Assembly (NCBI RefSeq): GCF_017591425.1
Contig: NW_024466512.1
Span: forward strand, 14,511,001 to 14,575,000
Direction of reading: 5' to 3'
DNA from: Ochotona curzoniae
Taxonomy: Eukaryota > Chordata > Mammalia > Lagomorpha > Ochotonidae
Length of the DNA stretch: 64,000 bases
The notes under the pieces are model-generated. The model did no database searches. It was not told the DNA's origin and worked only from the letters and a program-made list of their open reading frames with translations. Positions 1 to 11,185 of this stretch are shown piece by piece; position 1 is the first letter of the stretch; every line of letters starts with the position of its first letter. A program made the position numbers and the translations under genes.

Positions 1-290
1 TTCACATCTCTGGGCTTCCGTTGTATCCTCCTTATAACAAAAGGTGAAATCAAACTGAAGGAATTGGAGATGGATTTGATTATCCAGAGCACATTAAATA
101 TCTTGGTATACTTCTGGCACTCCACAGATACTACCTGAGAAGTAGTGCATCTTTCATCCCTGATTAACCTAATATACTATGTCATAGCTCACATAAATTC
201 ATTACTTTTTAATCCTTGTGTGACTAATTTTAGTCTCTACATACATTTATGGTCCATGTTCCCAAATAAATCTCCACCTTTTTGATGACA
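1..290. other. Unique sequence, nothing recognised
   Basis: AT-rich non-repetitive DNA. I see no open frame of note, no repeat family and no clear regulatory motif. Confidence 0.5.
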
Positions 291-334
291 TATATATGTA
301 TGTGTGTGTATATGTGTGTATGTGTGTGTGTATG
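291..334. repeat. TG/TATG microsatellite
   Basis: Imperfect run of TA, TATG and TGTG units, about 44 bp long. It alternates purine and pyrimidine throughout, so it is a Z-DNA-prone and length-variable tract. Confidence 0.9.
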
Positions 335-1129
335 GCTATCCTTTAATGTAAAATGGGGTATCTTATACACTGTGGCCTTTTATCTTTGTTAGCTAGTTAG
401 AAACTGCTAACTTAAAAAAATGTCCATCCGTCCACCCATCTCTCTCTCCTATAAGCTTTCCTGGAAAGTCCTCCATTTCCGAATAGATCCTGGAGTTAGT
501 CAGAGCTCACTGTAAACATGAAGATTCCCAAGGTGGGGAGAAAACAGCCTGACTTAACCCGAGACTTCAGAGAACACCTTGGACTGCATAAGAGATGAAC
601 CAAAGCCACGCCCAGAGCCTGTGGAGGTGAAGATCGGAGTGCAGGGTGAAACAGGTCCAGCCCATGGCCCGCATACGGCTGCAAAACCATGTGGTCTGGC
701 TCAACCAAAGCACCCACAGGTAAACAGCACATGTGCACCCCCCTGTGTCTCAAAGCCATCCTCTCTCCAGTAGTTACTTCTGTTGCATCAAAGCCTGTGC
801 CAGGCCCGGAGTCTACAACACATCCCTGGAAGCCTTTGCTGAAACTCCGCCCACAGGCAACCCAAAGCCAGTGCCCATCAAAAGCAAGAGTCATGGGCAA
901 GCCACAAACAGATGCCAGGGCCAGGTGTGCCTCATGACACAGTCCTCCATTGTTTCTATATAAATGTTTAATACTAATATTCTGTGATGTACACATACCT
1001 GCTGCCACAAGACACTTAGCTAGATCTATGAGTCCATGTTCATACTTCAATTATAACGGAAGCTAATAAGGCTACTAAGTACAGTTCACTGGATAAGTTC
1101 CAGGTAATTTTATCTTTTATGTCTTTCAT
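335..1129. other. Unique block with an unrecognised minus-strand open frame (496-1050)
   Basis: About 550 bp here are richer in GC than the flanks and open in several frames on both strands. The longest frame, on the minus strand, runs 184 codons from 1050 to 496, but its first codon is TTG and the first ATG comes at codon 19. The translation is rich in His, Cys, Gly and Leu and matches no family I know. There is no splice, promoter or poly(A) context to support translation. The likeliest reading is a chance open frame in a locally GC-rich block. Confidence 0.3.
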
Positions 1130-1147
1130 ATATGTATGTATGTATGC
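1130..1147. repeat. (TATG)n microsatellite
   Basis: About four and a half TATG units, followed by AT-rich low-complexity DNA to about 1290. Confidence 0.8.
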
Positions 1148-2009
1148 ACATCTATGCCTATATGTGAACACATAAACATACCATTATTTAAATATATTTT
1201 AATGCATAAGGAACATATAAGTTCCATATATAAATATATTTTCTAACACAGTATATATAATAAGGTATAAAAATTATATCTATGTATGAATATCTGTGTG
1301 TGAATGAAAAATTTCTGTTTGGGAATTGCAATGTCATTTACAAAAGAAAAGAAGCAGAGGATTGGGGAGAAACAGTAGAAATCTAAGATTTTCTTGGTTA
1401 AGTGACTTATCCTTCTCAAGACTATTGCTCCATCTTTCTAGAAAACTAGAGAATGAGAGAAAACTATGTGAATAGAAATAAGAAACATGACACAGAAGCA
1501 CATAAAAAGTTAATTATGATGATGAACATGGCTTATTTTAACAAACACCAGGCAGTTCTTACAGGGCACAGCAACGCAATTACAAGAGTCCTGCAGCCTA
1601 GGAAACAGAAGGGAACAGGCAGAGTTTTGCAAGAGCCAATCCACGATTCACCCATTTCGTGACTTTATTTGCCATGCATCTTCCCTACACACATTCCTGG
1701 GACCTCCTTTACAGAAACGTCATTGAATTCTATTTGCCATTCATTCCCTACCATTCTCCCCGTGTGAAATGGACAGCGGTATGCTTCCTGCAAAGAGAGG
1801 CCTACTGTCTTCAATGACTTCACAGTCTGCAAATCACAACAGTGTCTCCTCCACTCACTCTATCCCTTTTCTAGTAGAATCGGCACATTTAGAAAAAAAT
1901 TGTCAGATAATAGTTATGACAATGAACATTCTTTTCATAGTTGACTTTAAACTGAGCCTGAGGCTAGCCATGTATAATGAATACAATTTATAACTAAGAG
2001 CATATCCAT
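1148..2009. other. AT-rich unique sequence
   Basis: Low-complexity AT-rich DNA to about 1290, then ordinary non-repetitive sequence. No gene, RNA or repeat family recognised. Confidence 0.5.
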
Positions 2010-2265
2010 TTGTCGATATTTGATGAGAGTTTTTGTATTAGGAATGGAAGACAAGGATCAAATGCCTTTTCAGCATCAGAAGGATCAGTTACATTGAGGC
2101 TTTTCTGTCCTTTGCTCTTCATCATTTCAGTTATATTAATCAATTTCCTAATATTAAACAGTTAATGTTGTCCCCACATGAACTTTATCTGGTCATGGTG
2201 GTTTTCCTGTTAACACACTGCTGGATTCCATTTGCTATGATGATTGTAGATGCTGAAATACCAAA
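2010..2265 (-). mobile_element. Old L1 ORF2 fragment (reverse transcriptase region)
   Basis: The plus strand reads like the complement of mammalian L1 ORF2 just downstream of the reverse-transcriptase active site. Landmarks are TGAGAGTTTTTGTATTAGGA, GCCTTTTCAGCATCA, then CTGGTCATGGTGG and CTGCTGGATTCCATTTGC in the expected order and spacing. The fragment is diverged and frame-broken, covers only about 85 codons, and has no intact ends. It is a dead remnant. Confidence 0.8.
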
Positions 2266-2904
2266 TAAAATTGATATAAAATGTATAAGCTGTGTGCTGT
2301 TAGTGCTAACTCCAACCCTTGTCCTATTTGAAACAATGGAAATACTTTGTTCCATCTATATGTTTAAAAGGTTAGTAAAATGTGTTCTCTGTAGGTTAAA
2401 AGAATTTGCAAGAAAATAATCCTTTGATAAATTCATCCTCTTTCTACTCTAAATTGCATTTTGGCTCTCCCCTCTGCTGGGGTCTGAATAGTCATCTGGT
2501 CTTTCTCCCATTTGGAGCTGAAATAGTCACAGGGTTGCAAGGCACGCTGTGGCTATTTGATGGGGTCAGTGTTTTCCTCCACATGGTGTCCTTTGCTCTC
2601 TGTGAAGCTGGCTTTCTCCACATCTTCTATTACTTCCTAGAAATCCCAGGTGGAAGGACCATTGCCCCCACAATATCAGGATCTAAACAAAATAAAGTTG
2701 ACAGGAAAAGGCAACCTTGACTTGTGACTGCTATCTTCTCCAATCCTGACTACTTTGTACAGCACAAAAGACTAGCCATTTTTTTGCTTCCCTTGGCTCC
2801 TAGATCCCAATGTTATAACCCAGAGTTCTATTTTATATCATTATACATCCTTCTATGAGAACATACCTATGACGGGGGAATTCCTAGAGAAGGCACATTT
2901 TTTT
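2266..2904. other. Unique sequence, nothing recognised
   Basis: Non-repetitive DNA downstream of the L1 remnant. Short open frames at 2165-2419 and 2406-2720 overlap the L1 and have no recognisable product. Confidence 0.45.
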
Positions 2905-3010
2905 CACCAAGCTGAGTTCACTTGGGTAGTTAGTGGTAGAGATCCAAGATTTGAACACAAGACTGTCTGTCTCTCCAGACTGTGGCCTTTCTTCTGCTCA
3001 CACTATCAGT
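2905..3010 (+). mobile_element. MIR SINE fragment
   Basis: Contains TTAGTGGTAGAGATCCAAGA, TTTGAACACAAGACTGTCTG and a CTCCAGACTGTGGCCTTTCT stretch. These match the order of the MIR 3' half (AGTGGCAGAGC, GGATTTGAACCCAGG, CTGACTCCAGAGCC). Both ends are eroded. Confidence 0.6.
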
Positions 3011-4431
3011 AGTACTGAGGGCCAGTGGTCCATGTAGTCCTATTGCATTCTATACTTCCTACAGGCTTAGAAGCATACGGAGTGATAGAGTTGTGATGAT
3101 GTCACCCACAACCCAAATAGGCTCAACCAGTACTGCGGCTGAGGCATATTCATCCAGCCCTCCCTGATTCTGAGTTAATTTGATGCTTCCCTGTGCAGCC
3201 TCCTGAGAGCCTGCCCAGGGCAGATTCTGTAAGAGGATAAGCTCCATCTCCACGAAAATGCAGCAAAGAGTATCAAGCTGCGACCATAGGTCTACAATAA
3301 TTAGGTTGATTCTGCCTCCGGGTACTAGCTATAAGTCATAGGAAACCCAATTTAAAATGCACACCATAATTAAACATTAATAAAAAGGAAATTATATGGA
3401 GAAAAATAGCAGTCCAGAAGAACTTTATCTTAGCATCCTACACAGATACTACATGGCCCATCTCAGTTGATTTTGTTGTCTTTGGATTTTCATTTCCACA
3501 GGTTCATAGAAATCACTGAGTTCAGATGGTGTGAAACGTATTGTGAAATGTATGTGAATCTCCAGGGTCCAGAAGGGGTGATACAAGCAAACATGAACAG
3601 TGGGAGGTTTTTCAAGAGACACTCAGACCTCAAATCCCAGATCCTCTCAATGACAGCAAGAACAAGACTGCAAGCCTATTATTACCAACTCCTCATGCCT
3701 AGGGAATCGATTGGACCGCAGGCTAGTTTCCTTGTCCGACCGGTTCATCAGAAAGTATGCGGATCATACTTCAACAACTCCTGAATTCCACTTTGTAAGA
3801 GAACCCAAACATGTCTGCAGAAATTTAAAAAAAAAAAAAGTCTTCTTTTTTTTTCCCCCTTGTCTGCATTGTTCTGGGTATCTCATGAAAGTGAAAATCA
3901 TTGCCAGAGGAACAGAGAAATTTCCTAGGATTTTCTCTTCCAAAGTGAGGTCTTGTCATGCTTAGAGTTCTGCGTCTACTTTGTGGAAGGAAGGACTTCG
4001 TCACCCAGAAGCTCGCACATTTTTGGATGTGTCAGATGGCTGATGTTGCTAAACACTGTCATTTCTTCTAATGATAGTATTTGTAAGAACAGCAATAGCT
4101 TCTGCAATAGCATATACCACATTCTCCTGATGCAGTATCAGCAGCTCTACAGAAATGTGCCCACCTTCCAATAATGAAAAGAAATCTTTCCCAAATACCT
4201 GCAAACCACCTGGAAGTAATGCAAAGAGCTCACAGCTTCCCCAAAGTGCCCCAAACTCATCATGCAACATGTTCACCAGGTTTATTCACCAAACACATTT
4301 AAAATCCATTTAAAACCTGAAGATAATATCTACTTCCAATTTTCAGAAATAAAAGAAATCTTTTCCTCCGACTATAACCAAGCTTCTCACATCACCTGAT
4401 GTGCAGGAAATTCATTATGCGGCCGAGAGTT
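3011..4431. other. Unique sequence with an A-run/T-run pair at 3827-3857
   Basis: Ordinary non-repetitive DNA. About 13 A residues (from 3827) are followed at once by an eight- to nine-residue T-run (to 3857), giving a small A/T fold-back. The open frame 3467-3784 (105 codons) has no recognisable domain. Confidence 0.45.
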
Positions 4432-4462
4432 TTGGTTTTTGTTTGTTTTGTTTTGTTTTTTG
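4432..4462. repeat. (GTTTT)n simple repeat
   Basis: T-rich run of GTTTT/GTTTGTTTT units. Confidence 0.8.
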
Positions 4463-4789
4463 CTTTGTCAGGGTTTTCTGCAATCCTGATATAAATGCTG
4501 TCTATAACCACATAAAAGGAAGAAAAGATGAGCTCAGCTGTATTTTGCCAGTATCTGCGAAGCAAAAGCGAAAAAGTCACCTTTCTCAAACACTGAGGAC
4601 GCCGTTACCTTTTGTAAAGACCTGCACTGAAGACAGTCTCCAGCACCAGAAGGTGTGTGTGTCCAGCCTCCTGGTGGGAATTACGGGGCAAAAAGAATGT
4701 TCTCCACATTCCTGCCTCTGCTGGGGTCCTGCTGCTGGGAAACCCCAGCCTACTTGTGGTGACCTGTGCTCTTTCTCCAGGAATAACCT

Positions 4790-4895
4790 GCTGACAATCC
4801 CCCACGTGATAGGTGCCAGGTTCTTTCAGGACAATCAATCCTCATGACAGATGCACTATTCAGGTGAGGACACTGAATGCACCTGGCTCAGCCCC
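4790..4895 (+). mobile_element. Probable MIR SINE fragment
   Basis: GATAGGTGCCAGGTTCTTTC, CAATCAATCCTCATGA and CAGGTGAGGACACTGA follow the order of the MIR core (GTGCCAGGCACTG, TTTAATCCTCACAA, CAGATGAGGAAACTGAGG). Heavily diverged. Confidence 0.5.
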
Positions 4896-5689
4896 TCACC
4901 AAAAAAAGAGGAGGAGGCATAACGGAAGCACAGCAGAAATAAATATGTACATAGGCAGAAACAGAGAGAAGTATAACCCAGTTCTTGCAATACAAGAATG
5001 GTCTCACAGCAAAATGACAGATAAGCCCCCACATTGTTGGGAAACACCTCAGTGGCAGTACGTTGGACTTCTGAGAGTACTCAAAAGATACCTATTCAAA
5101 GACTGGAGAGGAGAACAATGGGGGGGGCTAGAGAGCAGGAGAGGAACCCAATGCCTATTACACTGTGTCATAAAATAAACAATAAAATTTCTAAAAAATG
5201 TGACAAGAGTATCTTACATCAAAAAACTAACCCACAGCTGAATATTCACAATGGTAGAAATATACCTGATGCATACAGAAAATCATTACCTCCCCCTGCT
5301 GCTCACAGTCTTACAAAGCATAGAGACAAAGCATGGACCACAAAATTCTCTCTCAGACATCACTCCTCTCCTTGGCCAGATGGGTGACCACTTCCTCTTT
5401 GCCAGTTACAACTTTATACACACTGTAGTCTGAACTCCTTACACATAAGCTTTATTAAGATAGTCAATTTCAGAATTACAGATCAAAAAAGAACTTCCCC
5501 TCCCTTAGGCCCTCCCTTGTTTATCCACCCAAATCTGAAATCCTGGAGTAAGTACTTCCTAACACCTTATTATCAAGAAATGCTACAATTCCTAATGGTG
5601 TGCATTCTCCCCCATTGCACAGACCCAACTTGTTCTCTTCCAGGCGTGTGTCTGTTGTCTAAAACAGGTAGTTTTGGCACTCAGCTAAC
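4896..5689. other. Unique sequence, nothing recognised
   Basis: Non-repetitive DNA. A G8 run lies near 5120. Open frames of 60-121 codons overlap one another in different frames and are not credible genes. Confidence 0.45.
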
Positions 5690-5810
5690 ATCCCACTTGT
5701 TTCCTATACTGGCCAAAGCCTCTGTTTTCTCATCTTGCAAATGGGACTATCTAACTCTTACAGAGAGTACCTACAGGGATTAAATGAAAACATGTGCTTG
5801 CATTGTCATT
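5690..5810 (-). mobile_element. MIR SINE fragment
   Basis: Plus strand shows CTCTGTTTTCTCATCTTGCA, AATGGGACTATCTAA and CTACAGGGATTAAATGAAAA, the complement of the MIR core and 3' arm (CTCAGTTTCCTCATCTGTAAAATGGGG, then AGGATTAAATGAG). Confidence 0.75.
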
Positions 5811-7410
5811 CCCACCCCATTCATAATTACAATTTTACCTTTATCACTGCAACACCAAGACACCTAAGACTTTGCCTTCCCACTACCTTCCCTGAGAACC
5901 TAGTTTCATTCAAATGGAACCCTTGCTTCTAACCCTCACATAGGTCTTCAGCTCCTACTGCAGGCCATTATCCTTCCTGCACCTCTTCCAATCCCTGTAA
6001 CCCAAACACTTCAAAATCCTCCAAAAAGCAGATTGTAACTCATTGTTAAAAATGCTTCTTGCGCTGTTTTGTGTATTATTTCTAGTGTTGTATTCTTTGG
6101 TTCTGACAAGATGGTTTCTGTCTTTAAGCAGTGGATAGCATCTGGGAGTCAAAAGCCCACAACACACAAGAAGTGATCAATAAAACATGTGTTGCTTGAT
6201 CAGTTGAAGCCAAAAGTCAGAACTGTACCACTGAGAATGTCAACAGGCTGCCTCAGAACCAAAGGCTTTCAGACAGGAAGCAGCAGCAACCCAAGACCCA
6301 GGCAATTCCCCAACCCTCAGGGCGCCAGCTTTGGCACCTGCAGATGAACATGCCTGGAAGACCTGAACAGTGTGCCTCTTTGCACACACAAAGTCTTCAC
6401 CAAAGATGATTTTCACAGCATTGCTCTCAGATATGCCCTCTTTTAAAAAATCGTTTTCGTTTTTGCTCTCCTAGCAAACATTTTTTTTTTCTCAGCTCCA
6501 GAAAACACAAGTTTCCATCAGGAATGAGTAATTGTAGGCTATTTGTACCATGAAAACAACTTTCAGTTTTGTTTGTTGAATTGATGAATGTGCTAATGGC
6601 CATGCTTGGTCTTCACATGCTGTGTGCTTGTTTCAAAACATGACCTTGTTCCCTTAATTATTATTACATACACAATTATTATATGTCAATGAAAAATAGC
6701 AAGACTTTAAAAAGTAGTGGTGAGTACATGTTCAGCAGAATACAAAGGCTTAACCTGCACTCTGTCACACCAAATTCTTTGATGTCTTAAAGTCACTGGA
6801 GTAGGATTTTAGTACTTCCCATAATAAGGGATAAGGAGATTCTTTTTCCACTATCATTCAATATAATTACCTCTGACGATTATTTGGCTTTCATGACTGA
6901 ACAGTAATTACTTCCTTTAAGATTGGTGAGCAGGGCTGTCACAGCTCAGCTGATTTTACAACACTGTCACCATTGGAGGAGGCCATGTATGTTCTCCCTG
7001 TGTCAACACCATGATCCAATCCAAATGGCCACTGTCCTATTTCACAGAGGATAACTGCTCTTGTCCAGTGTGACTGTTGGTGTTTCGTCCTCACTCAGAT
7101 CCGAGCCTGCAGTAAGAAAGGTACTTCCACAACCACAGCATGTTCTGTGGCTGTTTTCATGAGTGCATTTGATCCATGTCTGTGTATCTCATACAGTCTC
7201 AACATACATGAAAGGTAAAATGTACATAAGTACAGAACAGCACACTTCCACTTATGCAAACTCTTACAACCAGAATCCCCATGGTAGTTAAAGTGTTACT
7301 AATGAGGCCTGAAAGAAGAACCAGTGACTGTAGGATAAGTCATATTTGCACCCACCAGGATCAAGAAATACAGGAGGATCCTGGTAGAAAGGGTAGAAAT
7401 TATCGTTTCA
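5811..7410. other. Unique sequence
   Basis: About 1.6 kb without a confident feature. Around 5930-6010 there is a weak resemblance to L2, too thin to call. Short T-runs occur near 6480. No gene recognised. Confidence 0.4.
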
Positions 7411-7708
7411 GGCCCTCATCGTGCAAGCGCTTGGACCCCATATGGGCACCACTTTGTATCCCAGCTGCTCTACTTCCAATCCAGCTGCCTGCTTGTGGCC
7501 TGGGAAGGGATTAGAGGATGGCCCAAAGCCTTCAGACCCTACACCCGTTTGGGAGATGTGGAGCTCCTGGCTCCTGGCCTCCGATTGGCTTGGCTCTGGT
7601 TCTTGTGGCCTTTTGGTAAATGAGCCAGCAAGTGGAAGATTTTTTTCCTCTTTCTCGCCTTCTCTCTGTAAATCTGATCTTTCCTATAAAAATAAATATT
7701 TTTAAAAA
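7411..7708 (+). mobile_element. CSINE (lagomorph C repeat), moderately diverged
   Basis: tRNA-derived SINE. Landmarks in order: TGGACCCCATATGGGCACCA, CTGCTTGTGGCCTGGGAA, GGATGGCCCAAAGCCTT, GAGCTCCTGGCTCCTGGC, TGAGCCAGCAAGTGGAAGAT, a CTTTCTCGCCTTCTCTCTGT tract and an AAAATAAATATTTTTAAAAA tail. The 5' A-box region is degraded, so transcription competence is doubtful. It faces the CSINE at 7798-7995 tail to tail. Confidence 0.9.
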
Positions 7709-7797
7709 TGTTCTTTTATAATGTACTATCACTTCTTAGAACAAAGCATGTAGCTTTTTAAAATAAAAAAATGCAGATGTATCTTTATACTTTCTTA

Positions 7798-7995
7798 CAG
7801 CCAAGAAGGGGTCCAGTTGAAGTCAGGAGCCAAAAATTCCATCTGGGTCTCCCGCTCAAGTGAAAGGGACCCAAGTATTTGAGCCCTTAGCACTGCCTCC
7901 CAAGGACTGCATCAGGAGGAAGCTGAAATTGTAAGCAGAGCCAGGGATAACTTGGGCACTTTAATACTGAAGACAGATCTCCCAAGCAGAACCTG
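7798..7995 (-). mobile_element. Old CSINE fragment
   Basis: The plus strand carries the complement of an older C-repeat type: GAAGTCAGGAGCC, CATCTGGGTCTCCCGCTCAA, AGGGACCCAAGTATTTGAGC, CTGCCTCCCAAGGACTGCAT, CAGGAGGAAGCTG. The A-tail (T-rich) side is truncated. Confidence 0.75.
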
Positions 7996-9148
7996 AGAAT
8001 GTAGAGTGAATTAAAGTTACCTCTTTACGAAAACTGGAAAGGAGAGGGAGAGGAGGAAGAGATACTGCAGGAAGCTGGGGAGTGAGGCACGTGTGGCTAT
8101 CTTCTTGGAATAGTATGTTCAGAATGCATAAAGCTTGTTCTCTGTTCGTAAAATAAAGTCTTAAAGAAAAACATAGTCTTCAAGATGATCACAGATACAA
8201 GAAAATGACCATCAGTCTGAAGTATGAACATCCAGGCTAAAGAAAACTGGAGTAAACTCAACAGGATCACAGACGCCTCAGAAAGGAAACTTACGCAATG
8301 CATTGCTCATTGCCGTCAGTATGACCTGATTCTATTGTTTCATGGCCTTTAAGACTTTTTTACAACTCCAAGTTGTAATAGAATACAGAGTAACTTTCCT
8401 CTGTGCACCTGAGTTTCCATTTCTCAATCGCACAACATCTCTACCTGTCTCCCTTGTAATGATGTATACACACATGCGTTCTTTGGATTATCCTTTGACT
8501 TGACAACGATATCTTCACAATTTTCTCATTAGTGAGGAGCTGAATAAAATCCTTACTATGTGTTCATTTTACATCTGAGTTAATCATGATTTTGTTTTTT
8601 AAAAAGTATTAGCCCTTCGTGGGATTGAATCCCACTGTAGCCAGATGGGTCCTTGGACAGTGTCTCACTTCTCTATCTGCATCTGACCATCTCCCTACTC
8701 TTTCTTTATAGCCATCACTCATTCATTCTCTCTCCCCTCCTGCTACTATGCCCACTGAACCAGAACGCTACAGCTGGAGAGAGGCACAATTATTTCCATC
8801 TAATAGGATTTGAGGAAATACATGGTTCCTTTGTCTATAATGTTTGAATCTTTTGGCATGGACATTTGCCATATTTTATCAATCAGTAAAGTACGAAGAA
8901 GTGAAGTTCCAACATGTGTGAGATTTGTCAGGTATTTCTTAGCTAATCTGTTTTTTTTTTTTTTAAGGCTTGCTCTTTCAAAACCAGAGGCAATAAGAAA
9001 TCTGAGGTGTTAAGTAGGAGTGCATGGATTTTCACTCAAGAACAATCAGCAGATGCTAAAGTTTGAGGAGCAAAGTTTCTAAAGCATTTCTCAGTTCCAT
9101 GGATGTTGCTGACCATGTGTACTTTCGTCAAAGAAACGGCCCAGCCCT
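7996..9148. other. Unique sequence with a T14 run at 8951-8964
   Basis: Non-repetitive DNA. The homopolymer run could be the eroded tail of an old minus-strand retroelement, but no body is recognisable next to it. Confidence 0.4.
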
Positions 9149-9391
9149 GGGACGCCCCTGGAGCCCAGCAGCCCTGGGACACCCCTGGAATCCAGCAGCC
9201 CTGTGACACCCCTGGAATCCAGCCGCCCTGGGATGCCCCTGGAACCCAGCCGCCCTGGGACGCCCCTGGAACCCAGCAGCTCTGTGACGCCCCTGGAATC
9301 CAGCTGCCCTGGGACGCCCCTGGAACCCAGCTGCCCTGGGATGCCCCTGGAACCCAGCCACCCTGGGACACCCGTGGAACCCAGCCGCCCT
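9149..9391. repeat. 27-bp GC-rich minisatellite, 9 copies
   Basis: Nine consecutive 27-bp units start at 9149, 9176, 9203, 9230, 9257, 9284, 9311, 9338 and 9365, and a tenth breaks down after a few bases. The unit is close to GGGACGCCCCTGGAACCCAG followed by CNGCCCT. Variable positions recur between copies: GGGAC/GTGAC, ACG/ACA/ATG, GAACC/GAATC and CAGCC/CCGCC/CTGCC. The unit is nine codons and lacks stops in most frames, so long open frames on both strands are a by-product. It sits in otherwise unique DNA. Confidence 0.95.
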
Positions 9392-9579
9392 GTGCTGCGT
9401 CCCATGCAGCCTTCCTCAAGTGGCCAACAATCTGTGGAGACAGTTTTGAGTCCAGGATATGTCCCTAGCTGCACCATCAGCATGCATCTGTTTGTAACAA
9501 CGTCCACCAAACCCATCTAAGGGAAATGAATACTTGGCAGGGATGGGGGCACCCAGGGTCTTAGAAGGAACATTAACCG
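9392..9579. other. Unique flank of the minisatellite
   Basis: Ordinary sequence between the array and a MIR. The open frames that cross the array end here without recognisable content. Confidence 0.4.
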
Positions 9580-9720
9580 ACACTATCTGATTGGATCCTC
9601 ATCTCACCGAAGTGACGGCGATGATCAAACACTCCCCTTTCCAGATGAGAAACATGTGCAGAAACTCAGAGCCAGAAATCACAGTACAAAGTGTGACCTT
9701 GATGCCCTGGAATGAGTTCT
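9580..9720 (+). mobile_element. MIR SINE fragment
   Basis: ACACTATCTGATTGGATCCT, CCCCTTTCCAGATGAGAAAC and CAGAAACTCAGAGCCAGAAA parallel the MIR order of a TTATCTCATTTAATCCTCAC segment, CCCATTTTACAGATGAGGAAA and CTGAGGCTCAGAGAG. Confidence 0.65.
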
Positions 9721-9908
9721 TATACATCCACCAGTGTCCTATATAGAGCACCTTAGTTTATGGGGTGGGAGAAAGCAAATAAAACTGTTCTATACAATAA
9801 GGCTTCAACATGTATGTATTTGACACCATTACACTTTTTGTTCAAACCTGTAATTAACTTTTTGAGATGAAATCTTGGTAAGTTTCTGTTGAAATCATTT
9901 TAAAGATA

Positions 9909-10230
9909 GGTTTTTTTAAAAAAAGATTTATTTTTATTGCAAAGTCAGATATATAGAAAGAAAAAGAGACATAGAGGAAGATCTTTCGTATGCTGATTCG
10001 CTCCCCAAATGACCACAACAGCCAATTTGAAGCCAGGAGCCAGGAATTTCATCGAGATCGCCCATGTGGGTGCAGGGTCCCAAGGCTTTGGACCCTGCTG
10101 TAGTGCTTTCCCAGGCCACAAGCAGGAGCTAGATGGGAAGCAGGGTCACCAGGATTAGAACCGGCACCCATATGGGATGCCGGCACCTTCAAGGTGAGGA
10201 CTTCAGTCACTAGGCTGGTGTGCTGGACCC
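9909..10230 (-). mobile_element. CSINE, near full length, with target-site duplication
   Basis: The plus strand reads as the complement: T-rich tail with AAAGATTTATTTTTATTGC, GAAGCCAGGAGCCAGGA, GCCCATGTGGGTGCAGGGTC, CCAGGCCACAAGCAGGAGCT, AGATGGGAAGCAGGGTCACC, ATTAGAACCGGCACCCATAT (B-box region) and a 5' end at TGTGCTGGACCC. The same 9-bp word TTAAAGATA flanks it at 9900-9908 and 10231-10239. That is the target-site duplication of an L1-driven insertion. Confidence 0.95.
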
Positions 10231-10734
10231 TTAAAGATAACTTTTAATGATAAGAAATCCTGACCTGAGCTGTACCTTACCTCTCTCATTACTTGCTCAT
10301 GCCAAGAAAAAAGAAAGTCATTACACCCTCTCTGAGTCTGCATTTACCCTGTGCCTTCAGGGAGCATTTATGAGTGTAGGGCAATATTCCTACAAAGGTA
10401 ACACACAGAGCTGTCCCCAGGAAAGTCCTCAGTAAGCTAATGATGACTGAATAGGGCATAAAATACGAAGCTCATCTCAGACTGTCCTAATCATGCCGAG
10501 AACAAATGGCTGCATCTTTGGCAACTGTGAAGCTTCCTACTTCTAAGCCTCCAATAAGCCCATGCTGATTTAAGACTAACCTTAGGTTCAGCCCACCATG
10601 CGGTCACTCATATTTAACCACACAGAGTTAAACAAGGCACTTCATTAAAGCCACATACAAGTGTAATTGAAAACACTGTTACTTAAACTTTGGACAACAC
10701 TAAAATTCTTGTTCTGTTTTATTTTTGTTTCTTT

Positions 10735-10870
10735 GTTTTCAAACAATACTTGTTTATTCTACAGGCAATTACATAAAGGAAGGAGAAAGAGTATGACTCC
10801 ACCTGTTGGATCACTCTCTAAATGAACACAACAGCAAAGATTAAGCCATGAGCCTGCAATCACCTGGCAT
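10735..10870 (-). mobile_element. Truncated CSINE fragment
   Basis: Complement of a CSINE 3' half: AGGAAGGAGAAAGAG, TCCACCTGTTGGATCACTCT, AAGCCATGAGCCTGCAAT, CACCTGGCATTTC. It stops where a second minus-strand CSINE begins. Either a 5' truncation or disruption by the neighbour would explain it. Confidence 0.65.
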
Positions 10871-10879
10871 TTCGTTTTG

Positions 10880-11185
10880 TTTTAATAGGAGATTATATAT
10901 TTGAAAATTTGAGGGGCAAGTAACAGCAAAGGGAGCGGGCGAAAAAATTTTCCACCTGCTGGTTCACTCCTCATACAGCCACACACAGTGAGAGTTGGGC
11001 CAGGCCAAGGACTCCACCATGGATGGTATGGGCCCCAATATTTGAACAACTTTGTACCTTCCCAGGTACATTAGCAGGAAGCTAGTTCAAAGGAAGAACA
11101 GTCAGGACTTGATCCAGCACTCTAACACGCGATGCCAGTATCACATGTGTAGCTTATCCATTTGTACCACAACGCTGGCCTCAAA
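10880..11185 (-). mobile_element. Old CSINE, same orientation as its neighbour
   Basis: Complement of an older C repeat: AAGGGAGCGGGCGAAAAAAT, TTCCACCTGCTGGTTCACTC, GTTGGGCCAGGCCAAGGACT, ACATTAGCAGGAAGCTAGTT, GTCAGGACTTGATCCAGCAC, ending near ACGCTGGCC. It differs from the young pika type, so it belongs to an older subfamily. Confidence 0.8.

Noticed and set aside
496..1050. 184-codon minus-strand open frame as a gene
   Set aside because: First codon is TTG. Overlapping frames are open on the plus strand, and no family match or transcript signal is visible.
5900..6180. L2 remnant
   Set aside because: Only scattered words resemble L2. Too weak to place or orient.
9036..9520. Repeat proteins of 77-141 residues read from both strands
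   Set aside because: They are by-products of a stop-free 27-bp minisatellite. A unit of nine codons gives periodic peptides in any frame.
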